Shown here piece by piece: positions 8,973 through 16,255 of a stretch of DNA of 64,000 bases. The stretch's first letter is position 1; every line of letters starts with the position of its first letter. Under the pieces are notes generated by a model that did no database searches, was not told the origin of the DNA, and saw only the letters and a program-made list of their open reading frames with translations. The DNA lies in contig CAJQPY010000006.1 in the NCBI GenBank assembly GCA_905480335.1, positions 117,246 through 181,245 of the forward strand. The letters are read 5' to 3'. Origin of the DNA: an uncultured Ilumatobacter sp. Its GTDB lineage: Bacteria > Actinomycetota > Acidimicrobiia > Acidimicrobiales > Ilumatobacteraceae. A program made the position numbers and the translations under genes.

Positions 8973-8994
8973 TCACGTGAGAACTTGTGCACAA
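8973..8994. promoter_or_regulatory. Two adjacent palindromes in a divergent respiratory promoter region
   Basis: TCACGTGA (8973-8980) and TTGTGCACAA (8985-8994) are perfect palindromes separated by four bases. They lie midway between the cytochrome c gene and the bc-nuo operon, so a factor binding here could control both. The second resembles the outer halves of Rex-type sites without their spacer. No factor can be assigned from sequence alone. Confidence 0.4.
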
Positions 8995-9049
8995 CCTGGC
9001 GCGCGCCGACGACCTGTCTGCCAGACTTCGTGCGTTCCTCTCCCACAGG

Positions 9050-9055
9050 TAAGAT
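9050..9055 (+). promoter_or_regulatory. Candidate -10 element (TAAGAT) of the bc-nuo operon
   Basis: TAAGAT lies about 43 nt before the first gene of the respiratory run. A leader of roughly 35 nt with a CAGGAG ribosome-binding stretch would follow. No convincing -35 box was found. Confidence 0.35.
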
Positions 9056-9097
9056 GGTAGAGACCACCGTTCCCGATTCAGGAGTTCGCACCCACCG

Positions 9098-9574
9098 ATG
9101 ATCGCTGTCGACATCTTGAGATGGCCTGGCTTCAATCAGGCGTTTATCGTCTCGTTCATTGCGTCGCTGGCCATGATCGGCGGGGTCGTGTGGTACGGCA
9201 AGCGACGTCCCGTGGGTAAGCCCGTGTCGTGGGGCGAGGCAATGCTCGGCTCGGTGTACATCTTCTGGATGTTGTTCCTCACCTACGGCATTCTTCCGCA
9301 CCAGTTCATTGACCATGCCGACAAGAACCTCGGCTGGTCGCGAGACAAGTTGATCTTCGGACCCTTTGGTATCTTGAAGCCGCAGTCGGCCGGCGGTTGG
9401 AACCCGGTCACGCTGCAATACGAGGCGGTCCGCGACACGATCGTCGTCCTGCTTCACGCCGTGTTCTTCGGGCTGCAAATCTGGCTTGCAATTTGGTGGC
9501 AGAAGCGTGGCGACAAAGTCGTCAAGGAACTTCCGACCTCGACGTACGGCCGCCCACTAATGAAGAAGGCATGA
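9098..9574 (+). CDS. Unknown three-helix membrane protein, first gene of the respiratory run
   Basis: The 158-residue product has three predicted membrane helices (around residues 12-35, 47-68 and 107-130) and a basic, lysine-rich C-terminus. Histidines sit at the ends of helices 2 and 3 (ILPHQF, LLHAVFF), but no haem-binding family signature was recognised. It heads the gene run that encodes ferredoxin, cytochrome b6-like protein, subunit IV and Rieske protein, so it is probably an accessory subunit or assembly factor of the cytochrome bc complex. I do not recognise the family. Confidence 0.75.
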   Translation: MIAVDILRWPGFNQAFIVSFIASLAMIGGVVWYGKRRPVGKPVSWGEAMLGSVYIFWMLFLTYGILPHQFIDHADKNLGWSRDKLIFGPFGILKPQSAGGWNPVTLQYEAVRDTIVVLLHAVFFGLQIWLAIWWQKRGDKVVKELPTSTYGRPLMKKA

Positions 9575-9650
9575 TCGGAATGCCCCTAGTTTCGACACCG
9601 ACAAAGCTCCGGCCGTTGAGTGTGTTTATTGGCGTAGTGACGTGCGAGTG

Positions 9651-9685
9651 GTTCAGCGCCAGCGAACTGTCGGAATGCGCTGAAC
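9651..9685 (+). promoter_or_regulatory. Nine-bp inverted repeat at the ferredoxin start
   Basis: GTTCAGCGC (9651-9659) is repeated inverted as GCGCTGAAC (9677-9685), with a 17-nt loop. The hairpin ends one base before the ATG of the ferredoxin gene, and the only purine stretch that could bind the ribosome (GGAA) is in the loop. It could be an RNA element that controls initiation, or an operator. Confidence 0.45.
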
Positions 9686-9686
9686 G

Positions 9687-10100
9687 ATGACGAAGACCGA
9701 CGCCAATCCCCCGATGATGCCGTACACCGACGACTACACGTTGGTCGAAGTTGACGCGGACTACCTGTCGAAGGCTGTCAAGCCCAAACAGTTCATCCAC
9801 ATTGACCAGTCGGAATGTATTAGCTGTGAGGGTTGTGTCGACATTTGCCCATGGAAATGCATCCATATGGTGAGCCTCGACGCTGTCGACGACGCAGTCG
9901 GGACTGAACAGCCGGGCACCGACCCGTCCGATGCGTTCATGTTTACCATCGACGATGACATTTGCACGCGCTGCGCCTTGTGCGTCGATCGCTGTCCTAC
10001 CGGTGTCATCATCCTCGGTAAGGCCGGTACCGCAACTGCGGTCGGCGACTACCACACACGAACCAACAATCATGGCTACGGCTATGGCATGAGGCTTTGA
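9687..10100 (+). CDS. Ferredoxin with two 4Fe-4S clusters
   Basis: Two 4Fe-4S cluster motifs are visible: CISCEGCVDICPWKC and CTRCALCVDRCP. The protein is 137 residues, longer than minimal bacterial ferredoxins because of a 40-residue N-terminus and a roughly 30-residue C-terminus. It is soluble. Its place between an unknown membrane protein and the cytochrome b6-like gene suggests it feeds electrons to, or takes them from, the bc complex. This is unusual, since bc complexes normally interact with quinol and cytochrome c. A similar ferredoxin fold also occurs in NuoI, which has its own gene further on. Confidence 0.9.
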   Translation: MTKTDANPPMMPYTDDYTLVEVDADYLSKAVKPKQFIHIDQSECISCEGCVDICPWKCIHMVSLDAVDDAVGTEQPGTDPSDAFMFTIDDDICTRCALCVDRCPTGVIILGKAGTATAVGDYHTRTNNHGYGYGMRL

Positions 10101-10195
10101 TGTCCTTCAATCTCGAAACACATCCCACCCATGAACCGCTTAAATTGAGCCGACCTCCTCTGCGACACGTGCGCGATGGAGCGCCAGCGAGTGAG

Positions 10196-10220
10196 CGGCC
10201 AGACGCGGCCTGCGTGGCCG
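10196..10220 (+). repeat. Short inverted repeat before the cytochrome b gene
   Basis: CGGCCA (10196-10201) pairs with TGGCCG (10215-10220) across a 13-nt loop, in the 133-nt gap between the ferredoxin and cytochrome b genes. It could be a processing or attenuation hairpin. The stem is short and such repeats arise easily by chance in GC-rich DNA. Confidence 0.25.
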
Positions 10221-10233
10221 GGGAACGCTGAAC

Positions 10234-11019
10234 ATGTCCAAGATCATCGACGACAAACCGAAGCCCACGATTGGAGACCGCGCCAAAGATGCGGTTGACG
10301 GCGTGCAAGGCAGTCAGGCGTGGAGCTCGGTCTTCCGTCCCGGCTCAATTTTCCGAAAGGGCTACACCGACAGCCCGCGTAACCGCAGCTATGTGATCAT
10401 GAACTCGGTGCTCTACCACTTGCACCCGGTAAAGGTGAAGCGTCACGCCGTCAAGGTGAGTTACACGCTGTGTCTGGGCGGTCTGAGCTTCTTCTTGTTC
10501 ATCTTGCTTACGGTCACTGGCATCTTTTTGATGTTCTTCTACCGCCCCGAGACGACGGCGGCATGGAATGACATCAACAATCTGCAGACCTCGGTGACAT
10601 TTGGACTGCTGGTCCGCAACATGCACAGATGGGGCGCTCATCTAATGGTGCTTGCGGTGTTCTTGCATATGGCACGGGTTTTTTACCATGGCGCGTACAA
10701 GCCACCGCGCGAGTTCAACTGGGTGATTGGGGTGATCCTGCTGATGCTCACCCTGCTTCTGTCGTTTACCGGGTACCTGCTGCCCTGGGACCAGTTGGCG
10801 CTGTGGGCGGTGACCGTTGGCACAAACATGATGGGGTATACCCCTGTCTTCGGTCAGGAGGTTAGATTCGTCTTACTTGGTGGGGCCGAAATCGGCGCTG
10901 AAACTCTGCTGAGGTGGTACGTCTTGCATGTCTTGTTCCTGCCGTTCGTGATTGTCATCTTCATGGCGATTCACTTCTGGCGGGTCCGTAAAGACGGCGG
11001 CATCTCGGGTCCATTGTGA
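10234..11019 (+). CDS. Cytochrome b6-like subunit of a bc complex
   Basis: The 261-residue protein matches cytochrome b6 rather than the long actinobacterial QcrB. The first haem-ligand helix carries RNMHRWGAHLMVLAVFLHM and the second pair lies in RWYVLHVLF and AIHFWRVRK. The chain ends ISGPL as in b6. Other b6 landmarks are KPPREFNWVIGVIL and GYLLPWDQ. Cys80, in the stretch SYTLCLGG, aligns with the cysteine that binds the extra haem (ci, also called cn) in b6f and Firmicutes b6c complexes. The N-terminus of about 60 residues is a soluble extension. It is followed by subunit IV, which supplies the other half of the cytochrome b core. Confidence 0.93.
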   Translation: MSKIIDDKPKPTIGDRAKDAVDGVQGSQAWSSVFRPGSIFRKGYTDSPRNRSYVIMNSVLYHLHPVKVKRHAVKVSYTLCLGGLSFFLFILLTVTGIFLMFFYRPETTAAWNDINNLQTSVTFGLLVRNMHRWGAHLMVLAVFLHMARVFYHGAYKPPREFNWVIGVILLMLTLLLSFTGYLLPWDQLALWAVTVGTNMMGYTPVFGQEVRFVLLGGAEIGAETLLRWYVLHVLFLPFVIVIFMAIHFWRVRKDGGISGPL

Positions 11020-11065
11020 TCCGGACAGTTGAACGGCTACGTAATAAGGATGAAGAGGTCAAGGT

Positions 11066-11824
11066 ATGACTGAAATCCCAGAGCATTTGCTGAAGCGGGC
11101 AGCAGCGGCGCGTGATAAGGCGAAAGTTGAGCCAGCTCCTGCTGCCGAGGAGGCACCGGGTGACTCGCGGATTCCTGCGCACCTGCTCCAACGGAGTAAG
11201 GCGGCGAAAACGTCGAAGGATGCCCCTGCAGCCGAGCCCGCAGGTGCTGTTGCCGTAGCCGACAAGGTCGGCGCAGTCGTTGCTGCTGGCCCTGCGGAGG
11301 GTGGCGTTCCAATCGGCGCAGGTCCAGGTGGACACACCCAGCGGCTATTGACCGTAGTTAAGTCGGGCACTATTCAAGACGTGAAAGCCGTACCGGTAGA
11401 CAAGGTCCACACCTGGCCACATTTGCTCGCCGCCGAGTTCGTGGCTGCGCTTGCATGCACGGCGTTGACCTTCGTGTTCTCAATCTTCGTGCACGCACCG
11501 CTGCTCGAATTGGCCAACACGAACCAGACACCGAACCCGTCGAAGGCCCCTTGGTACTTCCTCGGCCTGCAGGAAATGCTGACCATGTTTCACCCGATGG
11601 TTGCGGGTGTGACACTCCCTGGTGTCGGCATGATCGCACTGATTCTTGCGCCGTACCTTGATCGTAACCCGTCGAATAAGCCAGAGGATCGCAAGTTCGC
11701 TACGTCCATCCACACTGTTCACCTGATGTTCTGGGCCGTGCTCGTCATCATTGGTTCATTCTTCCGGGGCCCCGGCTTCAACTTCGTCCTGCCGTGGGTC
11801 GACGGCCTGTTCTTCGAGCTCTAG
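11066..11824 (+). CDS. Cytochrome b subunit IV-like protein with a long N-terminal extension
   Basis: The C-terminal half is the subunit IV (PetD-like) core with three membrane helices. It includes the quinol-site region NPSKAPWYFLGLQEML, where the usual PEWY glutamate is replaced (APWY). The N-terminal 110 residues are an Ala/Pro-rich soluble extension holding two copies of a short motif, IPEHLLKR at residues 4-11 and IPAHLLQR near residue 36. The first copy is almost identical to the N-terminus of the divergent cytochrome c. A ribosome-binding stretch (AAGAGGTCAAGGT) precedes the ATG. It pairs with the b6-like protein to form the cytochrome b core. Confidence 0.92.
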   Translation: MTEIPEHLLKRAAAARDKAKVEPAPAAEEAPGDSRIPAHLLQRSKAAKTSKDAPAAEPAGAVAVADKVGAVVAAGPAEGGVPIGAGPGGHTQRLLTVVKSGTIQDVKAVPVDKVHTWPHLLAAEFVAALACTALTFVFSIFVHAPLLELANTNQTPNPSKAPWYFLGLQEMLTMFHPMVAGVTLPGVGMIALILAPYLDRNPSNKPEDRKFATSIHTVHLMFWAVLVIIGSFFRGPGFNFVLPWVDGLFFEL

Positions 11825-11843
11825 TGCCAAAGGAGTACATCTC

Positions 11844-12734
11844 ATGAGTACCGCAGCTGTCATCGTCGTCGCCGTCGGGGTCGTTCTTGTCCTCGCCGCA
11901 GTGAGCTTCTTTACCCTCGCTCGTCGCAGTGACGTTCGGGGCGCAGGCGCCCTGTCGAGCGAGACCCTTAGCCGGGACAAGGCGAGCCGGAAGGACTCCC
12001 TCGAGTTTGAAGCCACGGCCACGTCCGGCGCCGTCCGAACTGCCCAAGCCGCCGAGGCCGAGGGTACCGCTGCTCGTGGGTCGGGTACGGCACTTGCCAA
12101 CGTCGACGAAGTGCCTGCTCTGGTTCCCTGGGTCGCTCCCGACCCTGAGGCCGTCGGTGTGTCACGGCGTCAGTTTTTCAACCGGGCCACTGTGACGTTA
12201 ATGGGCGCTGGCCTCGGGGCGTTCGCTGCGGCGGCCTTCGTGGGTTTCCTCTGGCCTAGTAGCACCGGTGGCTTTGGAGGTTCGGTGCCCGTCGGCAAGC
12301 TCGGTGTCATTAAGGATGGTATCAAGCAGGGGGGAGGGTTCTTCTATGCACCCGAGGCTCGCGCATGGATCACCGCCTACCCGGCCGAGGCACTTCCGGT
12401 TGCGAAGACGATCTATCCCGACAACGTGCTCAATGCGATGGAGCAGGGAATCGTCGTGCTCAGCCAGAAATGTCCGCACCTAGGATGTCGGATCCCCGAG
12501 TGCGCCACCAGCCAGTGGTTCGAATGCCAGTGCCACGGTTCTCAGTACAACCGTGTCGGTGAGAAAAAAGCCGGTCCTGCTCCTCGCGGGATGGATCATT
12601 TCCCGGCGACCTTTGCGGCGAGCGGTGACGTCACGATCGACACCGGCACCGTCGTGCCAGGTGCGGCGATCGGTGTTAACACCACCGGCCAGGAAGCCGA
12701 AGGGCCACACTGCACCGGGGGCGGCGACCACTGA
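11844..12734 (+). CDS. Rieske iron-sulfur protein
   Basis: The two Rieske cluster motifs are present as CPHLGC and CQCHGSQY, separated by a short loop with an extra cysteine (RIPEC). This subunit transfers electrons from quinol to the c-type cytochrome. The N-terminus has a hydrophobic helix and then a second membrane segment preceded by a twin arginine, SRRQFFNRATVTLMG, consistent with Tat-dependent export. ATG at 11844 is chosen because AAAGGAG lies 8 nt upstream. Its stop overlaps the next start (TGATG). The protein is 296 residues. Confidence 0.93.
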   Translation: MSTAAVIVVAVGVVLVLAAVSFFTLARRSDVRGAGALSSETLSRDKASRKDSLEFEATATSGAVRTAQAAEAEGTAARGSGTALANVDEVPALVPWVAPDPEAVGVSRRQFFNRATVTLMGAGLGAFAAAAFVGFLWPSSTGGFGGSVPVGKLGVIKDGIKQGGGFFYAPEARAWITAYPAEALPVAKTIYPDNVLNAMEQGIVVLSQKCPHLGCRIPECATSQWFECQCHGSQYNRVGEKKAGPAPRGMDHFPATFAASGDVTIDTGTVVPGAAIGVNTTGQEAEGPHCTGGGDH

Positions 12735-13810
12735 TGCTTGCGCTCACGACCACGGCGATCGCCGGTGTTGCGTTTTTCGTTATCATCGTCGGGTTCGTCA
12801 TCTACGCGGCGTTCAACATTCGCGGAGGGCGCTCCGAGGTCGGCTCAGAGATCGAACTCGCGCCGAATCGCAAGGAATACTACGATGACGAGACCCTTGA
12901 GGGTCCCCGTCTCGAGCGACTGCAACTGCTCGGCTTGGCCTTACTTCTGGTCAGCGTTATCGGTCTGCCGGTCTACTGGGTAATGGAACCTGGCCGTCAG
13001 GCCGGAGCCCAGGAGGGCTGGGACAAGCGTTTCGCTTCATGGGGCGAGGAACTTTTTGCGCCAACGGCCGAGGGCGGGTTTAACTGCGCTGGTTGTCACG
13101 GCGGCATGAACGCTGTCGGCGGTGAAGCACCGTTCACGGTTACCGACCCTCAGACCGGTGCGGTTTCGGCCGTCAACTGGAAGGCTCCAGCACTCAATAC
13201 CGTGCTTTATCGATTTGATGAGTCGGAAATCGAGTTTATTCTCAATTACGGACGACCCTTCTCGCCGATGTCGCCGTGGGGCACCGTTGGCGGAGGCCCG
13301 ATGACCACGCAGCAGATCGAGACGCTCATCGAATACATGAAGAGTATTCAAATCCCGCGTGAGGGTTGCCTCGAAGATGAACTGGGTGGCGACGAGTACT
13401 TTGACGTACAACTCTGCGACTCGGGTGTTCTACCTGCCGCCGATCGTGACAACATTGAAGCTGCGGCACGCCTCGCGATGGAGACCGATGGCGTGAGCTA
13501 CGGAGAAGCCCTCTACAACCTTGAACTGGGGAGCGGGGCTTACAGCTGTGCTCGGTGCCATACGTTGGGCTGGAGCTACGGGGATCCTGGTGTGGCGGGT
13601 CAGGGCGCCTATGGTTGGAACTTGACCGGCGGTTCCGTCAATAGTCACTTTGTCGACGAAGAGCAGTTAGTCAACTTCATTAAGAACGGCTCCGAGTTCG
13701 GCAAGCTGTACGGAATCAATGGCCAGGGCAGCGGACGCATGCCTGGCTTCGGTTCGGTACTAACCGACGAGCAGATTCGTGCCGTCGTCGAATACGTCCG
13801 GAGTCTGTAA
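12734..13810 (+). CDS. Dihaem cytochrome c of the bc complex
   Basis: Two haem c motifs, CAGCH near residue 117 and CARCH near residue 274, indicate two cytochrome c domains exposed on the outer face. Two N-terminal hydrophobic segments (AGVAFFVIIVGFVIYAAF and ALLLVSVIGLPVYWVM) anchor the protein. Actinobacteria commonly use a dihaem cytochrome c as the third subunit of the bc complex, in place of separate cytochrome c1 and c. The gene is joined to the Rieske gene by a one-base overlap. A likely second methionine ligand is in GSGRMPGFG close to the C-terminus. Confidence 0.92.
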   Translation: MLALTTTAIAGVAFFVIIVGFVIYAAFNIRGGRSEVGSEIELAPNRKEYYDDETLEGPRLERLQLLGLALLLVSVIGLPVYWVMEPGRQAGAQEGWDKRFASWGEELFAPTAEGGFNCAGCHGGMNAVGGEAPFTVTDPQTGAVSAVNWKAPALNTVLYRFDESEIEFILNYGRPFSPMSPWGTVGGGPMTTQQIETLIEYMKSIQIPREGCLEDELGGDEYFDVQLCDSGVLPAADRDNIEAAARLAMETDGVSYGEALYNLELGSGAYSCARCHTLGWSYGDPGVAGQGAYGWNLTGGSVNSHFVDEEQLVNFIKNGSEFGKLYGINGQGSGRMPGFGSVLTDEQIRAVVEYVRSL

Positions 13811-13815
13811 GCAAA

Positions 13816-14676
13816 ATGAACCTGTTGGCAATCGGCTGGGAGCCGGAACTTCGCGGTCTGCTCACCGTCGTCATCGCCGTCGTGATCTTAATGGGCAGCG
13901 TCTACTTGATCATGATGACGAATATGGGATCGCGTCTTGCGTTCCTGGTCGCACTGGCAGGGCTTGCGGGCTGGATGATGCTCATGGGCGCAACCTGGTG
14001 GATCTATGGCATCGGTCTTCGCGGCCCTGACCCGACTTGGGCGGCTGTTCCCGGGTCTACGGTCCTGCAGGAGACGTCGGCGCTTCGTAGTGCAGGAGTG
14101 CTTGACGTGCTACCTGAAATTCCTGACGATGCGACGCCCGCCGAGGAGGCGGAAATCGTCGGCGACGAGCTGCAGGAAGAGGGTTTCGTCGTGCTTGATC
14201 CTGCTTCACCAGCTTTCGGACAGGCAGCAGCATCGGCGAGCGTTTTCCTTGAGGAAGAAGGCGTGTACGCGCCCGGCGAGTACACGATCACCGATATCTA
14301 TGACATCGGCGGCGACCGATCCCCACGCATTAAGGCCGGTGCTGTGCCGGGACTGAGCGACGACTCGCTCGATTTCCTTGCATTCTTTCACGAGCCCCAT
14401 TACGTCGTTGTCGAAGCCGCACCGCTTGAGCAGGTTCGGACCGAGCCGGGTCGCGCCCCAGTGCCGGCAACGATCGACGAGACACAGCCGCGTCAGTACG
14501 TCTACATGATCCGCGATCTAGGCGCGCGCCGCCAGCCGGCCGTGGTGCTCACTATCGGCGGAGGCGCAATCTTCCTCGCGCTCTGCTACATGTTGCACCG
14601 CCGCGACCGGCAACTCGACGCAAATATTAAGAACAGCAAGAACATGGCGGCCGAAAGAGAGATGGCCACCGTCTGA
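13816..14676 (+). CDS. Unknown membrane protein between the bc and nuo genes
   Basis: The 286-residue protein has two N-terminal helices (about residues 13-35 and 41-66), a soluble middle domain rich in acidic residues, and a C-terminal helix (VVLTIGGGAIFLALCYMLH) followed by a basic tail. No known family was recognised. It starts 5 nt after the dihaem cytochrome and its stop overlaps nuoA by one base, so it is embedded in the respiratory operon. A role in linking, assembling or regulating the bc complex and complex I is plausible but inferred only from position. Confidence 0.78.
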   Translation: MNLLAIGWEPELRGLLTVVIAVVILMGSVYLIMMTNMGSRLAFLVALAGLAGWMMLMGATWWIYGIGLRGPDPTWAAVPGSTVLQETSALRSAGVLDVLPEIPDDATPAEEAEIVGDELQEEGFVVLDPASPAFGQAAASASVFLEEEGVYAPGEYTITDIYDIGGDRSPRIKAGAVPGLSDDSLDFLAFFHEPHYVVVEAAPLEQVRTEPGRAPVPATIDETQPRQYVYMIRDLGARRQPAVVLTIGGGAIFLALCYMLHRRDRQLDANIKNSKNMAAEREMATV

Positions 14677-15167
14677 TGGGCCAGTATCTGCCGATCGTCA
14701 CCTTGATGCTGCTTGGCATCGTTTTTGGCATGCTCAGCCTGCTTGCGTCGAAGCTGCTCGGGCCAAAACGGCCGTCGGCAGCTAAAGAAGCGCCGTACGA
14801 GTGCGGCATTGTTCCGTCGCGTGAGCCTCCGGAGCGGTTCCCGGTGAGTTTTTACATTGTCGCAATGCTCTTCATCATGTTCGACATTGAGATCATCTTC
14901 GTGTATCCGTACGCCGTGTCACGTGGTGAACTTGGCGCCTACGGCTTCTGGGCCGTTCTAATATTCTCGGTCGTGTTCTTCATCACCTTCGTATACGAAG
15001 TCGCCCGCGGTGGCCTTGACTGGGGTCCGGTCCAGCAGTACCGGAGCCTGCAGTCCGAAGCCAACATGGTGTCGCCAACACGTTCGATCGACTCGACCAT
15101 TCGACGCGTCGGCACCGAAGGCCGTCAGGTCGAACCCGGCGAAACTACGAAGCAACCCGCCGCATAA
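14676..15167 (+). CDS. nuoA: NADH-quinone oxidoreductase subunit A
   Basis: This small membrane subunit of complex I lies at the junction of the peripheral and membrane arms. The family core is clear: three helices and the loop PYECGIVP, followed by FYIVAMLFIMFDIEIIFVYPYAV. The C-terminus extends about 35 residues beyond typical NuoA and is polar (ending GETTKQPAA). The ATG overlaps the preceding gene. A ribosome site for nuoB (AAGGAGA) follows its stop. Confidence 0.95.
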   Translation: MGQYLPIVTLMLLGIVFGMLSLLASKLLGPKRPSAAKEAPYECGIVPSREPPERFPVSFYIVAMLFIMFDIEIIFVYPYAVSRGELGAYGFWAVLIFSVVFFITFVYEVARGGLDWGPVQQYRSLQSEANMVSPTRSIDSTIRRVGTEGRQVEPGETTKQPAA

Positions 15168-15179
15168 GGAGACCGCAAT

Positions 15180-15764
15180 ATGGGCATCGTTAACGATGTG
15201 CTCGACGACGGACTGGGCGGCCTCTCGCACAACGTCATCACAGGCAAACTGGAAGATCTCGTCAACTGGTCGCGCTCGCGTTCGTCGTGGCCAGCATCGT
15301 TCGGCTTAGCATGCTGTGCAATCGAGATGATGGCCACCGGCGGGGCGCACTACGACATCTCCCGCTTCGGTATGGAGGTCTTCCGTGCCAGCCCCCGACA
15401 GGCAGACATCATGATCGTGGCTGGACGCGTGAGCCAGAAAATGGCGCCCGTTTTGCGTCAGGTTTACGACCAGATGATGGAGCCAAAGTGGGTTATCTCG
15501 ATGGGCGTCTGTGCAAGTTCTGGCGGGATGTTCAACAACTATGCGGTGGTGCAGGGCGTCGACCAAGTCGTTCCGGTCGACGTTTATGCACCCGGCTGTC
15601 CGCCGACGCCTGAGACGTTGATCCACGCAATTGAGCAGCTTCATGGCCTGATCGAGAACGAGCAGATTCTGAAGCGTCGCAAGGAAACAGGTGCCGGCGC
15701 GAACATCCATGTGCAGCACATCGATTCCGGTTCGACGCCCGTGTTGATGGGAAGCAAGCACTGA
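15180..15764 (+). CDS. nuoB: NADH-quinone oxidoreductase subunit B
   Basis: NuoB holds the terminal 4Fe-4S cluster N2, which passes electrons to quinone. The motif [15 protein letters not shown] gives the paired cysteines, and the remaining ligands are in GVCASSGG and [10 protein letters not shown]. The length of 194 residues is usual. A short C-terminal extension follows the conserved region. It has a clear AAGGAGA ribosome-binding sequence and overlaps nuoC by one base. Confidence 0.96.
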   Translation: MGIVNDVLDDGLGGLSHNVITGKLEDLVNWSRSRSSWPASFGLACCAIEMMATGGAHYDISRFGMEVFRASPRQADIMIVAGRVSQKMAPVLRQVYDQMMEPKWVISMGVCASSGGMFNNYAVVQGVDQVVPVDVYAPGCPPTPETLIHAIEQLHGLIENEQILKRRKETGAGANIHVQHIDSGSTPVLMGSKH

Positions 15765-16255
15765 TGGACGGTGCGGCCGAGGGAACGCCCAAGATGCATG
15801 GCTGCCCAGTCACGCAGTCGCACGGCCAAGAAGTGATCCACCCGACGCGTGAGCAGTATCTCGACGTCGCCAAGTCGCTTGCTGACGAGGGCTACACGAT
15901 GGCGCTTGACCTGTGCGGCGTCGACTATCTCCAGCACATGAGTCGTCCGCTCCCCTATGGCATCGTGCCCGAGCGCTTCGAAGTTGTCGTGCAGTTGCTC
16001 GACATAGGCAACCGTCGCCGGACGCGACTCCGCGTCCAGGTTCCCGAGAGCGATCCAGTCGTTGCGTCGTTGTTCGATTTGCATCCCGGAATCGAAGCCC
16101 CCGAGCGTGAGACTTACGACATGTTTGGGATTGAGTTCGACGACCACCCTGATCTCACCCGGATCCTGATGCCCGAAGACTGGGACGGCCATCCGCTCCG
16201 TAAGGACTTCGGACTCGGCTCCATCCCTGTGCAATTCAAGGAGGTCCATGCATGA
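15764..16255 (+). CDS. nuoC: NADH-quinone oxidoreductase subunit C
   Basis: NuoC is a peripheral-arm subunit packed against NuoD. The conserved C-terminal signature is visible: FDLHPGIEAPERETYDMFGI followed by RILMPEDWDGHPLRKDF. It is a separate 163-residue protein and is not fused to NuoD. The stop overlaps the ATG of nuoD (ATGA), so the two subunits are translationally coupled. Confidence 0.95.
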   Translation: MDGAAEGTPKMHGCPVTQSHGQEVIHPTREQYLDVAKSLADEGYTMALDLCGVDYLQHMSRPLPYGIVPERFEVVVQLLDIGNRRRTRLRVQVPESDPVVASLFDLHPGIEAPERETYDMFGIEFDDHPDLTRILMPEDWDGHPLRKDFGLGSIPVQFKEVHA

